Below, one piece after another: positions 6,463-11,713 of a DNA stretch of 13,131 bases (position 1 is the stretch's first letter; each line of letters begins with the position of its first letter). The notes under the pieces are model-generated. The model ran no database searches. It was given only the letters and a program-made list of their open reading frames with translations, and was not told where the DNA came from. Source of the DNA: DAOWGG01 sp965369815 (lineage in GTDB: Bacteria > Patescibacteriota > Gracilibacteria > UM-FILTER-43-11); the NCBI GenBank assembly GCA_965369815.1, contig CBDUQS010000036.1:1-13131 (forward strand), in the 5' to 3' direction. Position numbers and translations under genes: made by a program.

Positions 6463-6510
6463 TCTCAAGTGCGAGTGCGAGCCTGCCTGCCGGTAGGCAG
6501 GTCTCAAGTG
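6462..6510 (+). repeat. palindromic element between 10-bp direct repeats in the adk-map junction
   Basis: GTCTCAAGTG occurs at 6462-6471 (overlapping the last base of the adk stop) and again at 6501-6510. Between them is a 29-bp segment with a short duplication (GAGTGC/GAGCC) and the near-perfect palindrome CCTGCCTGCC/GGTAGGCAGG at 6482-6501, whose two imperfect pairs are G-T. It is far richer in GC than the surrounding spacers. I recall this CCTGCC...GGCAGG palindrome, which encodes A-C-L-P-V-G-R when translated, as dispersed in CPR genomes; that is from memory and unchecked here. Confidence 0.65.
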
Positions 6511-6528
6511 AAAATTACTGATTCATTT

Positions 6529-7284
6529 ATGAAAGGAGATATCCCTATTAAAACACTGGAGCAAATTGAAGCCATGCGAAAAGGAGGTGCTATTTTGAGG
6601 GAGACACTTAAAAAAATGGAAGAGGCCGTTCGTCCTGGTATTACTACTCTGGAATTAGATCGGATTGCCGAGGAATTTATTCGAAGCCACAAAGGGGCTA
6701 CTCCTGGATTTAAGGGGTATCATGGCTTCCCAGCAACACTTTGCACCTCTGTTAACGAAGAAGTGGTACATGGGATTCCTCTTCAGGAATTGGCTTTGGA
6801 ATCAGGAGACATCGTTGGGATTGATTGTGGCGTTTTATATGAAGGGCTTTATACCGATGCTTGTATTACCTCTTTAGTGGGAGATGTATCTCCTGAAGTT
6901 CGTCATTTTGTCAAAACAACAAAGGTCTCTCTTAATAATGCCGTTAAGCAGGTTCGCCCCAATGGCCATGTTGGAGATATTTCAGCAATGATTCAGAAAA
7001 CACTTGAAGATCAAGGTTACGCTCCAATTGTTGAATGTACAGGGCATGGAGTGGGAGTTGATTTGCATGAACCACCTGAGATTCTCAATGTTGGACAGAA
7101 AGGCGCAGGTTCTGTCATACAAGCGGGTATGATCTTCGCCATCGAGCCCATTGCTTCCATGGGCCAAAGAAACGTGGTAACGGATGAGGATGGTTGGACG
7201 GTTTTAACCGCAGACGGAAGCCTTTCCGCTCATTTTGAGCATACGGTTTTAGTGACGCAAGATGGGTTTGAAATTTTGGCTTAA
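6529..7284 (+). CDS. map: methionine aminopeptidase, type I
   Basis: Metalloenzyme removing the initiator Met from nascent proteins in the cytosol. Counting from the ATG at 6529 (251 residues), all metal ligands are in place: D99 (G-I-D-C-G), D110 (Y-T-D-A), H173 (T-G-H-G-V-G), E206 (A-I-E-P) and E238 (H-F-E-H-T-V), with the catalytic H81 in V-V-H-G-I-P. The frame is open back to a GTG at 6469, but those 20 extra codons read through the palindromic repeat (A-C-L-P-V-G-R) and precede the normal N-terminus, here K-T-L-E-Q-I-E-A-M-R. The ATG at 6529 is therefore preferred. AAAGGAG at 6532-6538 lies inside the gene, so it cannot serve this start; an ATT at 6547 (I-K-T-L) is a remote alternative. 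Confidence 0.93.
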   Translation: MKGDIPIKTLEQIEAMRKGGAILRETLKKMEEAVRPGITTLELDRIAEEFIRSHKGATPGFKGYHGFPATLCTSVNEEVVHGIPLQELALESGDIVGIDCGVLYEGLYTDACITSLVGDVSPEVRHFVKTTKVSLNNAVKQVRPNGHVGDISAMIQKTLEDQGYAPIVECTGHGVGVDLHEPPEILNVGQKGAGSVIQAGMIFAIEPIASMGQRNVVTDEDGWTVLTADGSLSAHFEHTVLVTQDGFEILA

Positions 7285-7381
7285 AAAGTGTCTTTTTTGC
7301 CTTTAAAAAAAACCCTAAAAAATCCCTTGCACTGGGCCCCTGTATCGTGTAAACTCTTACCGCTTTGTTTAAAATTATAGT
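7285..7381. other. map-infA spacer, junction of the spc-type and alpha-type units
   Basis: This 97-bp spacer is the longest gap inside the ribosomal cluster. It holds A- and T-runs, a candidate promoter in its middle, and no convincing intrinsic terminator. The only hairpin at its start (AAAAAG-tgt-CTTTTT, 7283-7297) has one GC pair. Transcripts from upstream may therefore read through into infA while a local promoter adds to them. Confidence 0.6.
7327..7355 (+). promoter_or_regulatory. candidate housekeeping promoter for infA and the alpha-operon genes
   Basis: TTGCAC (7327-7332) and TAAACT (7350-7355) are separated by 17 bp, the optimal spacing. They match TTGACA at 3 of 6 and TATAAT at 4 of 6 positions. 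The -10 ends 26 bp before the infA ATG. Two A-tracts (7305-7312 and 7317-7322), about 12 bp apart, lie just upstream of the -35, as in UP elements. It is the only place in the cluster where I see a plausible promoter. Confidence 0.4.
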
Positions 7382-7609
7382 ATGGCGAAACAAGTTATAG
7401 AGGTAGAAGGTCGAATTGTAGAAACTCTTTCCAACGCCACGTTTAAGGTGGAGTTGATCGGAGAGCAATATAAGGGGCATACCATCTTGGCTCACGTTTC
7501 TGGAAAGGTTCGTATGAACTATATCCGCATTCTCCCTGGTGACCTTGTGACTATCGAGATGACACCGTACGATTTAACTAAAGGGCGTATTACTTATCGC
7601 CATAAATAG
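7382..7609 (+). CDS. infA: translation initiation factor IF-1
   Basis: Binds the 30S A site and assists IF-2/IF-3 during initiation. The 75-residue OB-fold protein has canonical segments: I-E-V-E-G-R-I-V-E-T-L (6-16), I-L-A-H-V-S-G-K-V-R-M-N-Y-I-R-I (35-50), L-P-G-D (51-54) and P-Y-D-L-T-K-G-R-I-T-Y-R (62-73). E. coli IF-1 has 72 residues. It is the first gene of the infA-rpmJ-rpsM-rpsK-rpsD-rpoA-rplQ block and is preceded by the candidate promoter. It ends with TAG. Confidence 0.98.
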   Translation: MAKQVIEVEGRIVETLSNATFKVELIGEQYKGHTILAHVSGKVRMNYIRILPGDLVTIEMTPYDLTKGRITYRHK

Positions 7610-7657
7610 ACTAATTGTTTAACTAACTTGATCCCGATAGAGGGGTTGCAACTCACT

Positions 7658-7774
7658 ATGAAAGTACGAGCTTCTGTAAAAAAAATGTGTGAGAAATGTC
7701 GCGTTATTAAGCGAAGAGGGGTGGTACGTGTTATTTGTCCATCTTCTAAAAAACATAAACAAAGACAAGGATAG
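7658..7774 (+). CDS. rpmJ: 50S ribosomal protein L36 (zinc-binding form)
   Basis: A 38-codon gene from ATG 7658 to TAG 7772-7774. The protein begins M-K-V-R-A-S-V-K-K-M-C-E-K-C and contains the L36 zinc ribbon C11-x2-C14 ... C27-x5-H33, with the R-R-G-V-V-R-V-I-C-P core and a basic end. Length and order (infA-rpmJ-rpsM) are canonical. The 48-bp leader has a small hairpin, ATCCC-gataga-GGGGT (7631-7646), and the palindrome GTTGCAAC (7645-7652) just before the start, but no Shine-Dalgarno motif. Confidence 0.97.
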   Translation: MKVRASVKKMCEKCRVIKRRGVVRVICPSSKKHKQRQG

Positions 7775-7786
7775 TTGAAATATATG

Positions 7787-7814
7787 ACTTTTAATTTTTC
7801 AATTTTTATTTGAT
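7787..7814 (+). repeat. 7-bp phased A/T repeats in the rpsM leader
   Basis: Four blocks of exactly 7 bp, ACTTTTA, ATTTTTC, AATTTTT and ATTTGAT, run directly into the rpsM ATG at 7815. The similarity is mainly a periodic A followed by a T-run, so this is a weaker instance of the arrays before rplX and rplE. Confidence 0.45.
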
Positions 7815-8195
7815 ATGGCAAGAATAGCAGGTGTTAATCTCCCAAAAGGAAAACGTATTGAAGTGGCTCTAACTTATGTCTATGGTATTGGACGAAGTTC
7901 AAGTCAGGAGCTTCTTGAGAGGATTAAAATTAGCTTAGACACTAAGGTTGAAGACCTTTCTTCTGCGGATGAACAAAAAATCCGTGATGAGGTTAACAAG
8001 ATGGTGGTTGAAGGAGATTTAAAGCGTGTTGTTACCAGTAATATAAAACGTCTTCAGGAGATTGGTACTTACCGTGGATTCCGTCATCGACGACATCTTC
8101 CTGCACGCGGACAGCGTACTAAAACCAATGCTCGAACCAAACGTGGTAAAAAGCAGACAATGGGACGTGGAAAGTTAAAAGCAACGAAGAAATAA
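7815..8195 (+). CDS. rpsM: 30S ribosomal protein S13
   Basis: Small-subunit head protein forming bridges with L5 and 23S rRNA and contacting the P-site tRNA. The 126 residues fit the family (117-125). Signatures: M-A-R-I-A-G-V-N-L-P (1-10), A-L-T-Y-V-Y-G-I-G (18-26), I-G-T-Y-R-G-F-R-H-R-R-H-L-P-A-R-G-Q (83-100) and T-K-T-N-A-R-T-K-R-G (102-111). The basic tail runs to K126. It is followed by a 60-bp spacer with an inverted repeat before rpsK. Confidence 0.98.
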   Translation: MARIAGVNLPKGKRIEVALTYVYGIGRSSSQELLERIKISLDTKVEDLSSADEQKIRDEVNKMVVEGDLKRVVTSNIKRLQEIGTYRGFRHRRHLPARGQRTKTNARTKRGKKQTMGRGKLKATKK

Positions 8196-8216
8196 CATTT
8201 GATATCTAAATATCTC

Positions 8217-8234
8217 ATCCCGATTGATCGGGAT
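8217..8234. promoter_or_regulatory. 18-bp near-palindrome between rpsM and rpsK
   Basis: ATCCCGAT (8217-8224) and ATCGGGAT (8227-8234) are perfect inverted copies separated by TG. The element stands out by GC content in an otherwise A/T-only spacer, 21 bp before the rpsK ATG. It may be an RNA hairpin, a protein-binding site or a dispersed repeat unit. The CCCGAT core also occurs in the rpmJ leader (7633) and in the cloverleaf repeat (11691). Confidence 0.45.
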
Positions 8235-8255
8235 CAGATTTTAAATTTAATTTTT

Positions 8256-8645
8256 ATGGCAGATAAAACGACTAAGAATAAGAAGAAGATCAGGAGAAGT
8301 GTTCCGTTGGCACATGCTTACGTAACAGCAACCTATAATAATACAATGATCTCCATTGCTGAACCTAGTGGGAATATTATTGCATGGGCTTCTGCCGGTG
8401 CTAATGGGTTTAAAGGAACTCGTAAATCAACCCCTTATGCGGCAACTATTACTGCTGAAAAAGTGGTTGAAAAAATAGCTCCTTACGGAGTTGAGCGAGT
8501 GAAGGTTTTTGTAAAAGGAGTAGGAACCGGTCGTGAGCAGGCTATTCGAGGTCTACACGCTGCTGGCCTTGAGTTAGAGGCTATTTTTGATCAGACTCCA
8601 ATGGCTCATAACGGCTGCCGAAAGAAAAGGCCTAGGCGCGTTTAA
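8256..8645 (+). CDS. rpsK: 30S ribosomal protein S11
   Basis: Platform protein near the E-site mRNA. Starting at ATG 8256 it has 129 residues, equal to E. coli S11. Signatures: A-H-A-Y-V-T-A-T-Y-N-N-T (19-30), W-A-S-A-G-A-N-G-F-K-G-T-R-K-S-T-P-Y-A-A (44-63), F-V-K-G-V-G-T-G-R-E-Q-A-I-R (85-98), and H-N-G-C-R-K-K-R-P-R-R-V at the end, with the Asn119-Gly120 pair. The frame extends upstream to a TTG at 8199, but that stretch runs through the palindrome and has no S11 similarity. Confidence 0.98.
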   Translation: MADKTTKNKKKIRRSVPLAHAYVTATYNNTMISIAEPSGNIIAWASAGANGFKGTRKSTPYAATITAEKVVEKIAPYGVERVKVFVKGVGTGREQAIRGLHAAGLELEAIFDQTPMAHNGCRKKRPRRV

Positions 8646-8698
8646 TTTTTTACTATCAATCAGGATAAATACATTATTTATCTTAACTTTAACCTTAC

Positions 8699-9310
8699 AT
8701 GAGATATACAGGACCGAAAGCTAGACTTTGTAGACGTCATAGAGCCAATTTATTTGGAACTGAGAAGTACAATAAAATATTAGAGCGCCGACCTGGAAAG
8801 CCAGGAGTTCATGGTGGAAAGATGTCTTTTGGAAAAGTGAGTGAATACGGAAAACAGCTTAGTGAAAAGCAGAAAGCTCGTATTTTATTCGGTATTTCCG
8901 AAAAACAATTCAGAAATTACTTCAAAAAAGCTTCTAAAATGCCAGGTGAGACTGGTGAAAACCTTCTTCGTCTTCTCGAGCTACGTTTAGATAACGTTGT
9001 TTATGTTTCTCAGTTTGCAGTGACTCGTATGCAGGCTCGTCAAATGGTTTCACATGGTCACTTCCGTTTAAACGGTCGTCGTGTGGATGTTCCTTCTATT
9101 TCAGTTCGTCCTGGCGATAAGATTGAAATTGTTCCTAAATTAAAAGATTCTTCGTTGTACGGTGAGCTTGGAAAATTAAAAGATTATTCTCCAAAATGGC
9201 TTTCTGTTGATTTGAAGAAAGTATCGGCTGAGATTGCTTCTCCTCCTGAAAAGGATGAGCTTGAAAAAAGTATCGAAAGCCAACTGATTGTTGAGTTCTA
9301 CTCACGATAA
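8699..9310 (+). CDS. rpsD: 30S ribosomal protein S4
   Basis: Primary 16S rRNA-binding assembly protein; in E. coli it represses the alpha operon. The 203 residues begin M-R-Y-T-G-P-K-A-R-L-C-R-R. Only one cysteine (C11) is present near the N-terminus, so this is the zinc-free type. The S4 RNA-binding domain is visible from L-E-L-R-L-D-N-V-V-Y (93-102) through M-V-S-H-G-H-F-R-L-N-G-R-R-V-D (116-130) and R-P-G-D (137-140); the end V-E-F-Y-S-R is typical. The 53-bp upstream gap holds an A/T-rich inverted repeat (GATAAAT 8664-8670, ATTTATC 8676-8682) of uncertain meaning. Confidence 0.98.
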   Translation: MRYTGPKARLCRRHRANLFGTEKYNKILERRPGKPGVHGGKMSFGKVSEYGKQLSEKQKARILFGISEKQFRNYFKKASKMPGETGENLLRLLELRLDNVVYVSQFAVTRMQARQMVSHGHFRLNGRRVDVPSISVRPGDKIEIVPKLKDSSLYGELGKLKDYSPKWLSVDLKKVSAEIASPPEKDELEKSIESQLIVEFYSR

Positions 9311-9337
9311 AACCTTACCACCCTTAACTTATATCTT

Positions 9338-10324
9338 ATGCATATTATCCAAGAAGAAATCGGCTTACCAAAGATTAAGACTGAATCTCTTGGGACGAAT
9401 CATATCGTCTTTACTGTCAGCCCACTGCCTTCTGGTTATGGAATGACATTAGGAAATGCTTTTCGTCGCGTTCTTTTGTCCTCTCTTCCAGGGGCATCTA
9501 TTACTGCAGTGAAGATTGATGGTGCTACTCACGAGTACACAACCGTTCCTGGTGTACAGGATAGTGTTTTAGACATTATCTTAAACCTTAAGGAGGTTCA
9601 AATTAAGAAACATTCTAAAGAGCCAGAAGTGATTAAGCTTTCTGTTAAAAAGGAAGGAGACGTTTTAGCGGGAGATATTGAATGTTCTAGTGATATTGAA
9701 ATTTTAAACCCTGATTTGAAAATTACCTCTTTAAACAAAAAAACCGCTAAGCTTAATATTGAAATGACGGTTGAAAAAGGAGTTGGTTACGTTCCTGTTA
9801 CTCTTCGTAAGAAAACGAATAAAGAATTGGGTGTTATTTTAGTTGATGCTATTTACTCTCCTGTTAAAAAAGTTCGTTACGATGTTTCCAATACTCGTGT
9901 CGGAGAAATGACCGATTTGGATAAATTGACCATCGAAGTTGAAACAAACGGTTCCATTCTTCCGGAAGATGCGCTAAAATTTACTGCCGGTGTTTTGAAA
10001 TCATATTTTGAGCTATTCCTTATTGAAGGAGAAGAGGTTGAGCCTGATTTCCAAAGTGATCGTCAGCAGGTGAAAGCGAAAGAAATTCAGGAAGAAGAAG
10101 AGGAGTCAAAGAAAGAAACTTACACACCTATCGAAATTCTTAATTTCTCTCCACGTACTCTTAACTCGTTGATTAACGGTGGAATTGGTTCCATTGAACA
10201 GCTTGTGAAATGTACTCCAAGTAAATTGGGTAACTTCCGTGGGTTTGGTAAGAAGGCGATGACTGAGGTTTCTGATGCTCTATCACCTCGTGGTTTGAAA
10301 TTAATGGATGATAAAGAATTTTAA
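9338..10324 (+). CDS. rpoA: DNA-directed RNA polymerase subunit alpha
   Basis: Alpha subunit: assembly scaffold for beta and beta' and receptor for UP elements and activators. In 328 residues (E. coli 329), the N-terminal domain has G-Y-G-M-T-L-G-N-A-F-R-R-V-L-L-S-S-L-P-G at 33-52 and R-V-G-E-M-T-D-L-D-K-L at 187-197. An acidic linker follows (about 231-262, including five consecutive Glu). The C-terminal domain (about 264-322) retains R273 and N276, equivalent to E. coli R265 and N268, and F-G-K-K-A-M (303-308), equivalent to the G296/K298 loop. The DNA-contacting face thus looks functional, with Ala in place of E. coli S299. Confidence 0.98.
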   Translation: MHIIQEEIGLPKIKTESLGTNHIVFTVSPLPSGYGMTLGNAFRRVLLSSLPGASITAVKIDGATHEYTTVPGVQDSVLDIILNLKEVQIKKHSKEPEVIKLSVKKEGDVLAGDIECSSDIEILNPDLKITSLNKKTAKLNIEMTVEKGVGYVPVTLRKKTNKELGVILVDAIYSPVKKVRYDVSNTRVGEMTDLDKLTIEVETNGSILPEDALKFTAGVLKSYFELFLIEGEEVEPDFQSDRQQVKAKEIQEEEEESKKETYTPIEILNFSPRTLNSLINGGIGSIEQLVKCTPSKLGNFRGFGKKAMTEVSDALSPRGLKLMDDKEF

Positions 10325-10348
10325 TTATTTAAATCTGACTAGTACCTC

Positions 10349-10702
10349 ATGCGACATCAAGTTAAATCTAAACGAATCAATCGGGACTCTGCTCATCTGA
10401 ACGCTATGCTCAGGAATATGGCGACATCCATTATTTTGTACGAAAAGGTTAAAACCACTCGTGCGAAGGCAAAGTTAGTGAAACCTATTGTTGAAAAACT
10501 ATTTACCGCTGCTAAAAAGAGTTCAGAAGTGAATGCTTATCGGCATTTAAACGCTTACTTGCTCGACAAAAATGCTTCTAAGAAGATGATGGAAGAACTT
10601 TTAGAGCGCTATAAAGATAAAAAATCCGGTTTTGTCCGGTTGACCAATCTTGGTTATCGGGCTGGCGATGCTGCCCCAATGGTACAAATTGAACTTGTTT
10701 AA
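10349..10702 (+). CDS. rplQ: 50S ribosomal protein L17
   Basis: Large-subunit protein near the peptide exit tunnel. The 117 residues match the bacterial family (118-127). Signatures: M-R-H-Q-V-K-S-K-R-I-N-R-D-S-A-H (1-16), L-R-N-M-A-T-S-I-I-L-Y-E-K-V-K-T-T-R-A-K (21-40), and S-G-F-V-R-L-T-N-L-G-Y-R-A-G-D-A-A-P-M (93-111). It follows rpoA directly, as in the alpha operon, and is separated from rplM by only 7 bp, so the two are almost certainly cotranscribed. Confidence 0.98.
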   Translation: MRHQVKSKRINRDSAHLNAMLRNMATSIILYEKVKTTRAKAKLVKPIVEKLFTAAKKSSEVNAYRHLNAYLLDKNASKKMMEELLERYKDKKSGFVRLTNLGYRAGDAAPMVQIELV

Positions 10703-10709
10703 ACTTATT

Positions 10710-11147
10710 ATGACTTCTAAAACTACTACACCTAAAGCACAGACTAAAGCGGATAAAAAATGGTATTTGGTTGATGCTGAAAACCAAACGCTTGGTCGAA
10801 TGGCTACTAAAATTGCCGTTATTTTACGCGGTAAGAATAAACCTATCTTCACTCCTCATTTAGACATGGGAGATTATGTTGTGGTTATCAATGCTGAAAA
10901 GATCCGTTTATCTGGTAAAAAAGATGAACAGAAAGAATATATCCATCACACCGGTTATCTTGGTCACCTTCGCCGTAAGCCTATTGCAACGGTTCGTGAA
11001 GAGAATCCTACTCGTATCATTGAAGAGGCAGTTGCTGGTATGATCCCTAGTAATCGATTGAAAAAATTCATTTTAACAAAACTAAAAGTTTATGCTGGTT
11101 CTGAACATCGTCACGGTGGGCAGAAGCTTGAACCACTCTCTATTTAA
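10710..11147 (+). CDS. rplM: 50S ribosomal protein L13
   Basis: Early-assembly large-subunit protein. From ATG 10710 it has 145 residues (E. coli 142). A short Thr/Lys-rich N-terminus (M-T-S-K-T-T-T-P-K-A) precedes the canonical W-Y-L-V-D-A-E-N-Q-T-L-G-R-M-A (18-32), F-T-P-H-L-D-M-G-D (47-55), V-I-N-A-E-K-I (59-65), and the A-V-A-G-M-I-P-S-N-R-L segment (107-117). The frame is open to 10650, but that would overlap rplQ by 53 bp and add no L13-like sequence. The C-terminus (S-E-H-R-H-G-G-Q-K-L-E-P-L) is a variant of the usual H-P-H-x-A-Q-x-P. Confidence 0.96.
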   Translation: MTSKTTTPKAQTKADKKWYLVDAENQTLGRMATKIAVILRGKNKPIFTPHLDMGDYVVVINAEKIRLSGKKDEQKEYIHHTGYLGHLRRKPIATVREENPTRIIEEAVAGMIPSNRLKKFILTKLKVYAGSEHRHGGQKLEPLSI

Positions 11148-11158
11148 TTTAAATTTTT

Positions 11159-11581
11159 ATGGCTACTAAGACTGAAGCTACCGCTGAAAAGAAAGGCACT
11201 TACTATTATGCTAACGGGAAACGCAAAACTTCTATTGCGCGCGTTCGTTTACATGAAAAAGGAAAGGGTGAAATCACTGTTAATGACCGTTCTTTGAATG
11301 AGTATTTTTTCGGCACTTTAATCGGAAATGTAAAATCACCTCTTAAGCTTGTTGATATGCTTAAGCGTTTCGACGTGAGTGTTAAAGTGATTGGAGGAGG
11401 AGTTAATTCTCAGTCTGATGCCGTTCGACATGGTATTGCAAAAGCTCTGATAGTCTTTGATCCTGCCTTACGTACTGTGCTTAAGCGTGCAGGTCTTATT
11501 TCTCGTGACTCTCGTGTTAAAGAACGTAAGAAACCAGGTTTACACGGCGCTCGTCGAGCTCCACAGTGGGCGAAGCGTTAA
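11159..11581 (+). CDS. rpsI: 30S ribosomal protein S9
   Basis: Small-subunit head protein whose C-terminal tail reaches the P-site tRNA anticodon. The 140 residues include about 13 extra at the N-terminus (A-T-K-T-E-A-T-A-E-K-K-G). The core follows: Y-A-N-G-K-R-K-T-S-I-A-R-V-R (17-30), V-I-G-G-G-V-N-S-Q-S-D-A-V-R-H-G-I-A (77-94), D-S-R-V-K-E-R-K-K-P-G (117-127), and the terminal A-R-R-A-P-Q-W-A-K-R, with the functionally important last Lys-Arg intact. It pairs with rplM as in most bacteria and is the last gene of the cluster, followed by a strong terminator. Confidence 0.98.
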   Translation: MATKTEATAEKKGTYYYANGKRKTSIARVRLHEKGKGEITVNDRSLNEYFFGTLIGNVKSPLKLVDMLKRFDVSVKVIGGGVNSQSDAVRHGIAKALIVFDPALRTVLKRAGLISRDSRVKERKKPGLHGARRAPQWAKR

Positions 11582-11595
11582 TTTGTTTCAACTTC

Positions 11596-11629
11596 AAAAA
11601 CCCATTCTCATTCGAGAGTGGGTTTTTTT
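11596..11629 (+). terminator. bidirectional intrinsic terminator after rpsI
   Basis: The left arm AAAAACCCATTCTC (11596-11609), the loop ATTC (11610-11613) and the right arm GAGAGTGGGTTTTT (11614-11627) form a 14-bp stem with one U-G pair, continuing into seven T in total (11623-11629). It lies 15 bp after the rpsI stop. On the minus strand the same hairpin is followed by five T, so it can also stop transcripts arriving from the convergent minus-strand gene. Confidence 0.9.
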
Positions 11630-11639
11630 GTATGTCGTA

Positions 11640-11712
11640 ATGACCCCCTCTGTCACTTCGTGACGTCTCCCCCTTAATTAAGGGGGAGTACCCGATAGGG
11701 CGAGGGGGTCAT
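11640..11712. repeat. compact cloverleaf-like palindromic element between convergent genes
   Basis: A perfect 11-bp outer inverted repeat, ATGACCCCCTC (11640-11650) and GAGGGGGTCAT (11702-11712), encloses three further inverted repeats in sequence: GTCAC-ttc-GTGAC (11652-11664), the perfect 22-bp palindrome CTCCCCCTTAA/TTAAGGGGGAG (11667-11688), and CCC-gata-GGG (11691-11700). Nearly every base can pair, giving a four-way junction on either strand. It begins 10 bp after the terminator and ends one base short of the minus-strand stop codon. I recall similar CCCCCTC...TTCG...CTCCCCC...GAGGGGG dispersed repeats in varied bacteria, so a non-autonomous mobile repeat is likely. No long target duplication is visible at its ends. 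Confidence 0.8.
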
Positions 11713-11713
11713 G

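Noticed and set aside
6469..6528. 20-codon GTG-initiated N-terminal extension of map
   Set aside because: It is translated palindromic repeat (A-C-L-P-V-G-R) with no similarity to methionine aminopeptidases; the ATG at 6529 gives the normal N-terminus.
7283..7298. AAAAAG-tgt-CTTTTT as a spc-operon terminator after map
   Set aside because: A six-pair stem with a single GC pair is too weak to call.
7115..7495. 126-codon minus-strand frame across map-infA
   Set aside because: Antisense to two conserved genes and covers the promoter region; no family features.
7784..7813. 9-codon mini-frame (ATG...TGA) ending one base before rpsM
   Set aside because: It lies entirely in the A/T repeat leader; a frame this short is expected by chance and has no attenuator-like hairpins.
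8199..8255. TTG-initiated extension of rpsK
   Set aside because: It crosses the palindrome and A/T spacer; the ATG at 8256 gives 129 residues, the normal S11 length.
10650..10709. Upstream extension of rplM into rplQ
   Set aside because: It would overlap rplQ by 53 bp and add non-homologous residues; ATG 10710 is the better start.
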